A stretch of DNA of 64,000 nucleotides from Janthinobacterium lividum (GCF_034424625.1 NZ_CP139976.1:1240001-1304000), one strand, 5' to 3'; shown: positions 11,339 through 22,442, counted from the first letter of the stretch. Translations and numbers: made by a program. The notes: generated by a model not told the origin, from the letters alone.

Positions 11339-12547
11339 ATGGAGTTCGATATGGTCGATAACACAGCTTTAGGTACCGTCATCAAGGTCGTCGGCGTCGG
11401 CGGTGCGGGTGGCAATGCAGTCCAACACATGATCAACAAAGGCATGTCGGGCGTGGAGTTCATTGCCGCCAACACCGACGCACAGGCCCTGTCGACATCG
11501 AAGGCCCACAACATCATCCAGATCGGCGATACCGGTCTGGGCGCCGGCATGAAGCCTGCCGTCGGCCGCCAGCTGGCGGAAGAATCGCGCGCGCGCATCG
11601 CCGATTCGCTGCGCGGCGCACACATGGTCTTCATCGCTGCCGGCATGGGCGGCGGCACGGGCACGGGCGCCGCTCCTATCGTGGCCGAAGTGGCCAAGGA
11701 ACTGGGCGCGCTGACGGTGGCCGTGGTCTCCAAGCCATTTTCGTACGAAGGCCAGAAGTGCATGGACATCGCCGACGAAGGCCTGGAGCAGCTGTCCCTG
11801 CACGTCGATTCGCTGATCATCATCCTCAATGAAAAGCTGGAAGAGATCTACGAAGACGAAAGCATGCTGGAATGGATGCAGCACGCCGATGATGTGCTCA
11901 ACAACGCGGTGGCTGGCATTGCCGAGATCATCAACGTGCCTGGCCATATCAACGTCGACTTCAACGACGTGAAAACCATCATGGGCGAGCAGGGCAAGGC
12001 CATGATGGGCACGGCGACGGCTTCCGGCGTCGACCGCGCGCGCATCGCCGCCGAACAGGCTGTCGCTTCGCCGCTGTTGGATGGCATCGATCTGTCCGGC
12101 GCGCGCGGCGTGCTGGTCAACGTCACGGCCAGCCGTGGTTTGAAAGGTAAAGAGATCAAGGAAGTCATGGCTGCCGTGCGCGCGTTTGCCGCGCCGGACG
12201 CGTCGATCGCGCAAGGTATCGCCTACGACGACGCCATGGGCGACGACATCCGCGTTACCGTGGTGGCCACGGGCCTGGGCCGCGCCAAGAAAAACATCCA
12301 GCTGGTACCGCAGCAAGTGCTGCGCACCGGCACCCACAACAGCCCGTTGACCCCGTCGGCTGCCATGGGTAGCGCGCAAGCGGCGACGACGACGGTTGGC
12401 GTGGCCACGCCGGCTGCCGGTTTCGACGGCATGAAGGCGCCGGCGGTATGGCGTCGCGAATCGGCTTCCGAGCAAGTGCGCGCGATGGAAAAGAATGGCA
12501 TGGAGACGTACGACATTCCCGCCTTCCTGCGTAAGCAAGCTGACTAA
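11339..12547 (+). CDS. ftsZ: Cell division protein FtsZ (tubulin-like GTPase)
   Basis: FtsZ polymerises into the Z-ring. The 402-residue protein has the GTP-binding GVGGAGGNAV (19-28), the tubulin signature GGGTGTG at residues 104-110, and the NVDFNDVKTIM segment of the T7 region. A variable linker precedes the conserved C-terminal peptide YDIPAFLRKQAD that binds FtsA and ZapD; zapD is also in this window. A good ribosome site (AGGAG) precedes the ATG. The 154-base upstream gap suggests its own promoter, which I could not pin down. A strong terminator follows. Confidence 0.98.
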   Translation: MEFDMVDNTALGTVIKVVGVGGAGGNAVQHMINKGMSGVEFIAANTDAQALSTSKAHNIIQIGDTGLGAGMKPAVGRQLAEESRARIADSLRGAHMVFIAAGMGGGTGTGAAPIVAEVAKELGALTVAVVSKPFSYEGQKCMDIADEGLEQLSLHVDSLIIILNEKLEEIYEDESMLEWMQHADDVLNNAVAGIAEIINVPGHINVDFNDVKTIMGEQGKAMMGTATASGVDRARIAAEQAVASPLLDGIDLSGARGVLVNVTASRGLKGKEIKEVMAAVRAFAAPDASIAQGIAYDDAMGDDIRVTVVATGLGRAKKNIQLVPQQVLRTGTHNSPLTPSAAMGSAQAATTTVGVATPAAGFDGMKAPAVWRRESASEQVRAMEKNGMETYDIPAFLRKQAD

Positions 12548-12572
12548 GGTGGTTTGATGTATGCACGGATGA

Positions 12573-12602
12573 CGGCGGCCTGAGGGCCGCCGTTTTTTTT
12601 TG
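12573..12602 (+). terminator. Rho-independent terminator after ftsZ
   Basis: A GC stem of CGGCGGCC / GGCCGCCG with a four-base loop is followed directly by a run of about ten T. It lies 25 bases after the ftsZ stop and closes the dcw operon. Confidence 0.9.
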
Positions 12603-12771
12603 CCGTTTTTTGATTTTTGGCTTTGCCTTTCCGGCCATTTTCTGCACAAATGCGGCAAGTCAGGCATACTATCGCGCTGAGCCAGCATCATGCTAGCCGA
12701 ACCAGAATACACGCGTTTTCCGCCCGGCCGGGCGGCGAGCGTTTTCCACCGACAGCACACAAGGAGTCAAC

Positions 12772-13278
12772 ATGACCATCAAGATCGGCGACACCCTGCC
12801 AGAAGGCACCCTGGCCGAATTCATCGAAAGCGAAACCGAAGGTTGCGCACTGGGCCCGAACACGTTCAACGTGCAAGACTTGGTCAAGGGCAAGAAGATC
12901 GCCATCTTCGGCCTGCCAGGCGCGTACACCCCGACCTGCTCCGCACAGCACGTGCCAGGCTACGTCAAGCACGCTGCCGACCTGAAAGCCAAGGGCGTCG
13001 ATGAAATCTGGTGCATCTCCGTCAACGACGCGTTCGTGATGGGTGCCTGGGGCCGTGACCAGAAAGCCACCGGCGTGGTGCGCATGATGGCTGACGGCAA
13101 TGCCGCCTACAGCAAGGCCCTGGGCCTGGACGCCGATTTTTCCAAGCATGGCATGGGTACGCGCTCGCAGCGCTACTCGCTGCTGGTCGACAATGGCGTC
13201 GTGACGCAATTGAACATCGAGCAAGGCGGCAAGTTTGAAGTGTCGAATGCCGAGACCTTGCTGAGCCAGCTGGCCTAA
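12772..13278 (+). CDS. Peroxiredoxin, Prx5 (AhpE/hybrid) type
   Basis: Thiol peroxidase reducing hydrogen peroxide and organic peroxides. The 168-residue protein has the Prx5 active-site pattern GAYTPTCSAQHVPG with peroxidatic Cys56, preceded by Thr53 and Pro54, and the FGLPGAYTP strand-turn. Other cysteines are Cys25 and Cys81; neither is at the usual resolving position, so an external thiol (glutathione or glutaredoxin) may be used. A strong AAGGAG ribosome site precedes the ATG. A peroxiredoxin between ftsZ and lpxC recurs in betaproteobacteria. It is transcribed alone between two terminators. Confidence 0.92.
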   Translation: MTIKIGDTLPEGTLAEFIESETEGCALGPNTFNVQDLVKGKKIAIFGLPGAYTPTCSAQHVPGYVKHAADLKAKGVDEIWCISVNDAFVMGAWGRDQKATGVVRMMADGNAAYSKALGLDADFSKHGMGTRSQRYSLLVDNGVVTQLNIEQGGKFEVSNAETLLSQLA

Positions 13279-13309
13279 GCAGATCGCAGGTTGGCGTAGG
13301 CCAGACGTA

Positions 13310-13414
13310 GGTCGGCGTAGGTCGGCTTAGCGCAGCGTAAGCCGACGAGCGGAATTGGCATCACGTTTGCTCTGGCATTGTTGGATTACGCGCTGCGCGC
13401 TAATCCAACCTACG
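13310..13414. repeat. REPIN-like inverted pair of REP palindromes
   Basis: Two imperfect stem-loops face each other: GTCGGCTTA (13321-13329) with TAAGCCGAC (13338-13346), and TTGGATTA (13381-13388) with TAATCCAA (13401-13408). The outer edges read GTAGG on the left and CCTACG on the right, so the two units are inverted copies around a 34-base centre. A truncated GTAGGTCGGC copy precedes the left unit. The layout matches the element at 17105-17202. It lies between convergent genes. Confidence 0.75.
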
Positions 13415-13417
13415 CAA

Positions 13418-13447
13418 TAAAAAACGGCGCCATCGGCGCCGTTTTTA
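13418..13447. terminator. Bidirectional terminator between peroxiredoxin and methyltransferase
   Basis: A perfect AAAACGGCGCC / GGCGCCGTTTT hairpin with a three-base loop has an A-run on its left and a T-run on its right, so it can stop transcription from both convergent neighbours. Confidence 0.85.
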
Positions 13448-13450
13448 CGT

Positions 13451-14218
13451 TTACTGTACTGAGGGTTTCGTCGCCTCGAACATGGCCGCATCGATGCTGA
13501 ACGAATAATCGTCCTGCAGCGCGAAATACCGGCGCGCTTCCTCGGGCGCGCCATCGAACAGGTTGCGGATGGCCGCCACTCTTTCGATCGGCGTGCGCAT
13601 GCGCGCCACCCACTCGTCGAACTGCATCGTCAGTTTCCACACGCTGCGCAAGCTGTGCGTAAAGCCCGCGTTATCGAACTTGGCGCCCCATTCGCAGGTG
13701 CGGTAGTCGCGCACGTGCGAAGCGTCGCGCAGCATTTCCACCGCCTGCAGCGTGCTGTCGTACAGGGCCGTTTTCGGCGCGACGATGTCGACCACTAATA
13801 AGGTGCCGTTCGGGCGCAGCACGCGCCACGCTTCGGCCAGGGCTCCCGCCACATCGTTCCAGTGATGCGCGGAAAAGCGCGTGACGACCATGTCGAAGCT
13901 GGCGTCGGCAAACGGCAGGCGGGCCACATCGCCCTGCTGCGTGCTGATGTTGTGCAAGCCGCGCTGCGCCCTGGCGTGGTCGACCACGTCGAGCATGGGC
14001 TGCGCCAGATCGTAGGCGACGACGGAAGCTGCCACGGGGGCGACGGCAAAGCTGGCGTGGCCTGCGCCGCAGCCCAGGTCCAGGACGACGGGCTTGCCGT
14101 GGCGGCGCGCGCATTCCTGCATCAGCACCAGGTCGGCGCCTTGCGCATGTACGGCGCTGCTCAGGTAGGCATTGGCCGTCTTGCCAAACTGTTCGGTAAC
14201 GACATCGTGCTGCTGCAT
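13451..14218 (-). CDS. Class I SAM-dependent methyltransferase (UbiE/Methyltransf_11 type)
   Basis: The 255-residue protein has SAM motif I VLDLGCGAGHASF (about residues 45-57), then VVAYDLAQPML, GDVARLPFADASFDMV and TRFSAHHWNDV, as in small-molecule methyltransferases that act on quinones, lipids or metabolites. The start at 14218 is chosen because AGGAG lies seven bases upstream; the frame stays open 22 codons further. It is divergent from an XRE regulator that may control it. The substrate cannot be told from sequence. Confidence 0.85.
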   Translation of the reverse strand: MQQHDVVTEQFGKTANAYLSSAVHAQGADLVLMQECARRHGKPVVLDLGCGAGHASFAVAPVAASVVAYDLAQPMLDVVDHARAQRGLHNISTQQGDVARLPFADASFDMVVTRFSAHHWNDVAGALAEAWRVLRPNGTLLVVDIVAPKTALYDSTLQAVEMLRDASHVRDYRTCEWGAKFDNAGFTHSLRSVWKLTMQFDEWVARMRTPIERVAAIRNLFDGAPEEARRYFALQDDYSFSIDAAMFEATKPSVQ

Positions 14219-14256
14219 GGTTTTCTCCTGTTGATGGGTGAGTTCCTGCAGAATAG

Positions 14257-14270
14257 GGATAAAATTATCC
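14257..14270. promoter_or_regulatory. Inverted repeat in the divergent promoter region (candidate operator)
   Basis: GGATAA-AA-TTATCC is a perfect six-base inverted repeat in an AT-rich stretch between the methyltransferase and the XRE regulator starts. It is the kind of site an XRE dimer could bind; binding is inferred only from symmetry and position. Confidence 0.4.
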
Positions 14271-14322
14271 TGTAACAAGACCATAACTTATACTGGTATA
14301 TCTACTACCATGCACCGCTGTC

Positions 14323-15096
14323 ATGTCGAACAAACTTGCTGAATTCATCCGCGCCCGGCGCGAAGCCGTCACCCCCGCCATGGCTGGCTTGCCCGGCGGC
14401 GGGCGGCGGCGCACGCCGGGCTTGCGGCGCGAAGAGCTGGCACAGCTGTGCGATGTCAGTCCCACCTGGCTGACGTGGCTGGAGCAGGGGCGGCCCGTGT
14501 CGGCATCGGCCAGGATGCTGGCGCGCCTGGCGCAGGTGCTGCAGCTGAGCACGGCCGAGCGCGCCTATCTGTTCGAGGTGGCCGACAAGCATGACCCCAG
14601 CCACGGGACAGGCGAGGGCAGTGGTCCTGCGGTCGCCGAGCTGGCCGCCATCGTTGCCGCCATCGACGCGCCCGCGTACATCCTCGACCGCGCATGGAAT
14701 GCCGTGGCGTGGAACGGGGCGGCATCCACCTTGTTTGCCGGCTGGCTGCATGGCGATGCGGCCGCACCGAACCAGCTGCGCTTCATGTTCCTGGACGCGG
14801 GGGCGCGCGACCTGGTCATCGGCTGGCCTGAACGGGCGCAGCGCCTGGTGGCGGAGTTCCGCGCCGATATCGGCCGGCAGGCGGACCAGGCGCCGCTGGC
14901 CGGCCTGATCGCGGAACTGGCTGACGCCAGTTTTGAATTTCGCCTATGGTGGGGCGCGCAGCAGGTGCAGGGCCGCGATGGCGGCTTGCGCCAGTTCCAG
15001 CATGCGCAACAGGGACTGCTGGCGTTCAATCAGGTGACCCTGCACCTGGCGCGCCAGCATGAACTGAAACTGGTGATGCTGTTGCCTGTGTCATAA
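14323..15096 (+). CDS. XRE-family transcriptional regulator with MmyB-like ligand-binding domain
   Basis: The 257-residue protein begins with a helix-turn-helix of the HTH_31 kind (residues about 5-75: LAEFIRARREAV, RRTPGLRREELAQL, SPTWLTWLEQGRPV). A PAS-like MmyB ligand-binding domain follows (about 95-250, with YILDRAWNAVAWN and a C-terminal LRQFQHAQQG...LTLHLARQHELKLVML-type stretch). Members usually repress or activate an adjacent divergent gene in response to a small molecule. Here the divergent gene is the methyltransferase, and an EamA transporter follows 85 bases downstream. Confidence 0.88.
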   Translation: MSNKLAEFIRARREAVTPAMAGLPGGGRRRTPGLRREELAQLCDVSPTWLTWLEQGRPVSASARMLARLAQVLQLSTAERAYLFEVADKHDPSHGTGEGSGPAVAELAAIVAAIDAPAYILDRAWNAVAWNGAASTLFAGWLHGDAAAPNQLRFMFLDAGARDLVIGWPERAQRLVAEFRADIGRQADQAPLAGLIAELADASFEFRLWWGAQQVQGRDGGLRQFQHAQQGLLAFNQVTLHLARQHELKLVMLLPVS

Positions 15097-15181
15097 GGTA
15101 AAACGGCCGCGCTTGTTATAATCTGGCTGACCGCCTGGCCCTGCCTTTCCAGACCATGCTGTCCTGGCTCCGGCCGTCGCC

Positions 15182-16099
15182 ATGATGACGGTCCCGCTCT
15201 TTCGCCAGGAGTCTGTCCTGATACCCCGCAATCAAAACCTGCGCAGCATCTATGTGATGCTGATCGCCGTCGCCATGTTTTCCCTGATGGACACGGCCAT
15301 GAAGCTGTTGTCCGCCCATTATCCTCCCATGCAGGTGACGGCCTTGCGCGCCCTGTCGTCGTTGCCGCTCGTCTGCCTGTACCTGCTGTACCGCGGCGCC
15401 TTCAAGAACGTGCTGAAGGTGCGCTGGCCGCTGCACTTGCTGCGCGGCGCCCTGGGCGTGCTGATGATCACGCTGTTCGCCTACGGCTTGAAGCGCATGT
15501 CGCTGGCCGAGACATATGCGCTGTTCTTTGTTGCCCCCTTGTTCATCACGGTCCTGTCGGTGTTTATCCTCAAGGAAAAAGTCGACTTTGCGCGCTGGTG
15601 CGCCATCGCCGTGGGCCTGCTGGGCGTGCTGGTGGCGCTGCGCCCCGACGGTTCGGGATTCTTTTCGCTGGCCGGGCTGGCCGTGCTGGGCTCGGCCGCC
15701 TGTTACGCCATTTCCGCCGTGACGGGACGCATCCTGAGCCGCACGGACGCCAGCGAAAGCATGGTCTTCTGGCTGATGGTGATGATGGCCCTCGGCGGTG
15801 TGGCCCTGTCGGCGCATGAGTGGGTGAGTATCCGCCGCGAAGATTGGTGGCTGCTGGCAGGCTTGTCACTGAGTGGCTTCCTGGGCCAGTTGGCCATCAC
15901 GGAAGCATTTCGCCATGGCAAGGCGTCCAGCGTGGCGCCGTTCGAATACTCGGCCCTGGCATGGGGCATGGCCCTGGACTGGATGCTGTGGCGTGCCTTG
16001 CCCGACGAATATACCCTGATCGGCGCGGCCATCATCATCGGCAGCGGCATTTATCTGGTACGCCGCGAAGCCGTGCATGCGGAAAGCGAACATCCGTGA
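15182..16099 (+). CDS. EamA/DMT-family transporter (drug/metabolite exporter type)
   Basis: The 305-residue membrane protein has about ten hydrophobic helices in two EamA repeats (residues about 20-150 and 165-295), typical of the drug/metabolite transporter superfamily; VMLIAVAMFSLMDTAMKLL opens the first repeat and IGAAIIIGSGIYLVRRE ends the second. The substrate is unknown. The ATG at 15182 has no clear ribosome site, so translation may begin a few codons later. A TATAAT at 15117-15122 could be a promoter. It is probably a passenger of the XRE/methyltransferase insertion. Confidence 0.85.
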   Translation: MMTVPLFRQESVLIPRNQNLRSIYVMLIAVAMFSLMDTAMKLLSAHYPPMQVTALRALSSLPLVCLYLLYRGAFKNVLKVRWPLHLLRGALGVLMITLFAYGLKRMSLAETYALFFVAPLFITVLSVFILKEKVDFARWCAIAVGLLGVLVALRPDGSGFFSLAGLAVLGSAACYAISAVTGRILSRTDASESMVFWLMVMMALGGVALSAHEWVSIRREDWWLLAGLSLSGFLGQLAITEAFRHGKASSVAPFEYSALAWGMALDWMLWRALPDEYTLIGAAIIIGSGIYLVRREAVHAESEHP

Positions 16100-16162
16100 T
16101 GAGCCGTTGTGGTATTTCTGGCGTGGGCGATGCCGCGCCGCAACGAAAATCCGGCAAATAGA

Positions 16163-16168
16163 TATAAT
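16163..16168 (+). promoter_or_regulatory. Perfect -10 hexamer just before lpxC
   Basis: TATAAT ends six bases before the lpxC ATG. Normal spacing would put the transcript start at or within a base of the A of the ATG. No good -35 and no ribosome site are visible between it and the gene. Confidence 0.45.
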
Positions 16169-16174
16169 CGACAG

Positions 16175-17110
16175 ATGTTAAAACAACGCACTATCAAACA
16201 ACAGGTCCGCACCATCGGTGTCGGTTTGCACTCTGGCACCAAGGTCGAGCTGATCTTGCGTCCTGCCGCGATCGATACGGGCATCGTATTTCGCCGCATC
16301 GACCTCGATCCCATCGTCGAGTTTCCCGCCAGCGCCATGGCCGTGGGCGATACGCGCATGGCTTCCGTGCTGATCAAGGATGGCGCCAGGGTTTCCACCG
16401 TGGAACATCTGATGTCGGCGGCGGCCGGCCTGGGTGTCGACAATATGTACATCGACGTGAATGCGGAAGAAATTCCCATCATGGACGGTTCCGCCTCGTC
16501 CTTCGTCTACCTGCTGCAGCAGGCGGGCGTGGAAGAGCAGCAGGCGCCAAAGAAATTCATCAAGGTCATCAAGCCGGTGGAAGTGCGTCACGGCAAGGGC
16601 GACGCCGAGAAATGGGCGCGCTTGTCGCCGTACGACGGCTTCAAGCTCGATTTCTTCATCGAATTCAACCATCCTGCCGTCGATGGCACGATGCAGCGCG
16701 CTTCCGTGGATTTTGGCGACGTGTCGTATGTGCATGACGTGGCGCGCGCGCGCACCTTCGGTTTCATGCAGGACGTGGAAAGCTTGCGCGGCATGGGCCT
16801 GGCCCGTGGCGGTTCGCTGGAAAACGCCATCGTCATGGACGAGTACCGCATCCTCAACGCCGATGGCTTGCGCTATGAAGACGAGTTCGTGCGCCACAAG
16901 ATCCTCGACGCCATCGGCGACCTGTACCTGGTGGGCCATCCCCTGCTCGCGTACTACACGGCGCACAAGTCGGGCCACGCGCTGAACAACCAGCTGCTGC
17001 TGGCGCTGCTGGAGCAGCCGGAATCCTATGAAATCGTGTCGTTCGCCACGAACGAGGCGGCGCCGCAGTCGTATCTTCGTCAAATGGAACGCGAGTGGTC
17101 GTTGACGTAG
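16175..17110 (+). CDS. lpxC: UDP-3-O-acyl-N-acetylglucosamine deacetylase LpxC
   Basis: LpxC is the zinc deacetylase that commits UDP-3-O-acyl-GlcNAc to lipid A synthesis. Starting at ATG 16175 gives 311 residues beginning [20 protein letters not shown], the family N-terminus; the frame extends 22 codons upstream without conservation. Zinc ligands are visible as His78 (STVEHLMSA), His241 and Asp245 ([10 protein letters not shown]), and the catalytic His268 lies in HKSGHALNN. Length matches E. coli (305). The stop codon TAG lies inside a palindromic repeat. Confidence 0.97.
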   Translation: MLKQRTIKQQVRTIGVGLHSGTKVELILRPAAIDTGIVFRRIDLDPIVEFPASAMAVGDTRMASVLIKDGARVSTVEHLMSAAAGLGVDNMYIDVNAEEIPIMDGSASSFVYLLQQAGVEEQQAPKKFIKVIKPVEVRHGKGDAEKWARLSPYDGFKLDFFIEFNHPAVDGTMQRASVDFGDVSYVHDVARARTFGFMQDVESLRGMGLARGGSLENAIVMDEYRILNADGLRYEDEFVRHKILDAIGDLYLVGHPLLAYYTAHKSGHALNNQLLLALLEQPESYEIVSFATNEAAPQSYLRQMEREWSLT

Positions 17111-17202
17111 GTCGGATTAGGCCGCAGGCCGTAATCCGACAACCCCGCAGGCGCCAACAATGTTGTCGGATTACGGCCCGAAGGGCCTAATCCGACCTAC
17201 GT
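17105..17202. repeat. REPIN-like inverted pair of REP palindromes overlapping the lpxC stop
   Basis: Left unit: ACGTAGGTCGGATTAGGCC, short loop, then GGCCGTAATCCGAC. Right unit (inverted): TGTCGGATTACGGCC, short loop, then GGCCTAATCCGACCTACGT. The two ~37-base units are near-perfect inverted copies around a ~20-base centre, so the whole element can fold into one long hairpin or two small ones. The lpxC TAG stop (17108-17110) is part of the left GTAGG edge. It lies between the convergent lpxC and dciA-like genes and could also end transcription. Confidence 0.85.
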
Positions 17203-17219
17203 GCTGCCGCCTGGCGTTG

Positions 17220-17729
17220 CTAATCTTTTGGTTCTCGGTGGTGGCGGACCATATTGCGCAGCGCCGCGATCAATTGCTCGTTCTGTTTCGACGCGGGCAG
17301 GGCCGTGCTCAGCTCTTCCAGGGCCGACATGGCTTTTTCCGGCAAGACCAGCGCCCGCGTATGCACGATGGGCGCGATGCTCTTGATGACTTGCACTTTC
17401 AGCTTGATGCCTGAAATCTGCCAGCCCTTTCTTTCCAGTTCCCCTTGCAGTTTCGGCAATTGCTGCTTGAGCTTGGCCGCCAGCGCCGCGTTCGGCGTGG
17501 CCAGCACGAGCTGGCCGCCCTCGAATTGCAGGATGTCGCAATGCTCGAACATGGCCGGCAAGGCCTTGGCGCAATCTTTTTGCAGGGCGGCCAGGCGCGT
17601 GACGGTGGGCATCAGGGAGGCCATCGTTGCATTGCCGCGCAGAAAATCGGTTGCGCCCGTGACGGCCGGGCCTGAACGGGCAAAGCCGTAGCCGCGGCGC
17701 GGTGCCGGAGAATAAGTGGGAGTTCGCAT
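17220..17729 (-). CDS. dciA: DUF721/DciA-like protein (DnaB helicase loader type)
   Basis: The 169-residue protein (start ATG 17729) has an N-terminal Arg/Pro-rich tail and a DUF721 core (about 35-110) with LQFEGGQLVLATPNAALAAKL, followed by a Gln/Lys-rich helix and a disordered tail. DUF721 proteins include DciA, which loads the replicative helicase in bacteria without DnaC. The gene faces lpxC and is divergent from secA, a neighbourhood seen in other betaproteobacteria. An upstream extension of 37 codons is open but lacks conservation. Confidence 0.75.
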   Translation of the reverse strand: MRTPTYSPAPRRGYGFARSGPAVTGATDFLRGNATMASLMPTVTRLAALQKDCAKALPAMFEHCDILQFEGGQLVLATPNAALAAKLKQQLPKLQGELERKGWQISGIKLKVQVIKSIAPIVHTRALVLPEKAMSALEELSTALPASKQNEQLIAALRNMVRHHREPKD

Positions 17730-18008
17730 GGCCGAAACATAGCACACTCGCCCGCGCATGACGAGTGCGGCGGCGGGTGCGGCGCAGGCGGGCGGGCCGT
17801 ATTGCCTTACAGTATGGAAAATGTCCGCAATTTCTGCCATTTGTTTGTCATTAAGCTATTGTTATATGGCGCATTACCCCAACCATGTCGGGAACGCATG
17901 ATAAAATCATCGTCTTTTGCCATAGTCGAACTCCGTGCGGTGACGCGATTACTACCTCGTTGTTCCCTACCGAGCTTTTTTTAACGGCGTTTTTTCAAGA
18001 ATTCAAGC

Positions 18009-20777
<2,769 letters not shown>

Positions 20778-20799
20778 AGCCCGCTGCATGGCCTGAACA

Positions 20800-20828
20800 A
20801 AAACGGAGACCACGGTCTCCGTTTTTTT
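20800..20828. terminator. Bidirectional terminator after secA
   Basis: ACGGAGAC / GTCTCCGT stem with a short loop, T-run on the right and A-run on the left. It lies between the convergent secA and the lipoprotein hydrolase gene. Confidence 0.88.
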
Positions 20829-20857
20829 ATGTCCGGAATGTCTTGCGCGGTCCCGGC

Positions 20858-22222
20858 TCAGGGAAAGGCCCAGTATTGCGGCGCCTGCGAGGGAATGCCC
20901 TTCAAGCCGCCGCGATTTTTTGCCCGTTGCCCAGTCTTGATCATGGTGGCGATATCGGTCAGCAAGACGCGGTTGCTGGCGAAGTAATCGTGCCCCATGA
21001 AGTTCATGATGACGGCCGAGGCATCGACGAGCTCCATGCCGGGGATGCTGACGACGGGGCCGCGGATGTCGCCTATCCTGTCCCAGTCGGCAAAATTGTA
21101 GGAAGCGCGGATGGCCTTGTCGTTCGCGGAAGCGTACAGGGTGGCGGGGAGCTTGAGGCTGGCAAAACGGGGGGCGATCTGGTCGCGGAAGACATCGGCA
21201 TTGATGTCAGGCGCTGCCAGCACCACCTGCTTGAACAGGGGCAGCAGTTCGGGGCGTTTTTCCAGCAGGTTGGCCAGGGCGACGGTCATCGGGCGGTTGC
21301 CCATGCTGTGGGCGATGAGGTAGATATCGGTGGCGGACGAGTGCGCCGCGAAGTCGGCCAGGAAGGCTTGCAGGTGCGCCTGCGTCCATTCGGCCGAATT
21401 CTGGTCGTATTCATAGCCGGCCAAGGTGCCTTTCGATGGCCAGCTGTAGAACACGGGCAGGGCGCCGATATCGAGGTCGACCGCCATCTGCGCCGTGCGC
21501 CGCGCGGCGTCGTCAAAGGAGTTGCTGTAGCCATGGATGTAGATGAAGGCGGCGTGCCGTTCCGGCGCGGCCTGTATCTTGGCCTTGACGGTGGCGAGAA
21601 AATCCTCGCGCGACAGGCGCGTGGCTTCCTTGATCAGCACATATTTTTGCGCATTGTCGCTGGAAAGGATGGCGTACCAGGGCGGCAACGGCAGTTCGCC
21701 CGGCGCTCTTTTTTCAGGGATGCTGACGAGGACGCTGCCGTAGCTCAGGTGGGGCGCGGCGCGGTTGGGCTGCCAGCCATAGCTGCGGCTGCTGGCCTGG
21801 TATTGCCTGTCGGTGGCGTAGTACACCGTGACGTGCATGGCGCCGGCCGGCGGTGGATCGTTGCCAGGCTTGGCCATGCCGCTACTGCCCGTGAGCATGC
21901 CGCTGCTGCCGGTCAGGTTGCCCAGGTTGCCGACCAAACCGCCGATGCCTGACCATGAGCTGCTCCATGGAAAGGTTGGCGGTGGCCGTCGCACCCCGCT
22001 CGTGGGTGGAAATTCTGCGGCAGGCGGCGTTTCAGCGGCAGGCGGCGCTGTGGATGCCAGATCGGTGGCGCGGCCGATGGCATGATCGGCCGCTTCACCT
22101 GGCAGCGTACAGGCCGTCAACGAGGCCAGCAGGCAAAACAGGAAGCATAAACACCATAGACGTAACGGGCGTGCCGAGCCTGAATCGCTGCGATGCATGC
22201 GGTAGGGTTTTCCGTGCGCCAT
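20858..22222 (-). CDS. Alpha/beta-hydrolase lipoprotein (DUF900 type)
   Basis: The 454-residue protein has a lipoprotein signal: basic N-terminus, hydrophobic stretch, and lipobox LTAC with Cys38. A low-complexity Pro/Gly/Ser linker to about residue 110 precedes a DUF900 alpha/beta-hydrolase domain starting HVTVYYATDRQ. HGYSNSFDDAARRTAQ is the strand-turn before the oxyanion region and LIAHSMGNRP (Ser near residue 304) is the nucleophile elbow. DUF900 enzymes are presumed esterases of unknown substrate. GGAGGGG precedes the ATG. It is divergent from argJ. Confidence 0.85.
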   Translation of the reverse strand: MAHGKPYRMHRSDSGSARPLRLWCLCFLFCLLASLTACTLPGEAADHAIGRATDLASTAPPAAETPPAAEFPPTSGVRRPPPTFPWSSSWSGIGGLVGNLGNLTGSSGMLTGSSGMAKPGNDPPPAGAMHVTVYYATDRQYQASSRSYGWQPNRAAPHLSYGSVLVSIPEKRAPGELPLPPWYAILSSDNAQKYVLIKEATRLSREDFLATVKAKIQAAPERHAAFIYIHGYSNSFDDAARRTAQMAVDLDIGALPVFYSWPSKGTLAGYEYDQNSAEWTQAHLQAFLADFAAHSSATDIYLIAHSMGNRPMTVALANLLEKRPELLPLFKQVVLAAPDINADVFRDQIAPRFASLKLPATLYASANDKAIRASYNFADWDRIGDIRGPVVSIPGMELVDASAVIMNFMGHDYFASNRVLLTDIATMIKTGQRAKNRGGLKGIPSQAPQYWAFP

Positions 22223-22380
22223 GACATCCCCTCCCCAGGCGCTTGTGCGAGACGCGTGATCGTCGGTTCTTACACCTTAGCGCCGCCAGGCGGCGGCGTT
22301 CTGATAAATCGCAAGCCTGGTCATGTTGCCGACCGGCTTCGCGACTGCCCTGGCCGGCGCGACGATTCCCTTGCCGCATG

Positions 22381-22408
22381 TTCACCCGAGCCGCGAAGGC
22401 GCTACAAT
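22381..22408 (+). promoter_or_regulatory. Probable sigma-70 promoter of argJ
   Basis: TTCACC (22381-22386), 16-base spacer, TACAAT (22403-22408), 34 bases before the argJ ATG. Assigned by eye. Confidence 0.5.
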
Positions 22409-22442
22409 AGCGCTTCCATTTTCCCTCGCAGAAGAAATCACC

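Noticed and set aside
12601..12771. Promoter for the peroxiredoxin gene around CATACT at about 12665
   Set aside because: The -10-like hexamer has no convincing -35 at proper spacing, so I did not list it.
17802..17984. Small + strand frame before secA, a possible secM-like regulator
   Set aside because: It has no signal peptide, arrest motif or ribosome site; secM is a gammaproteobacterial feature.
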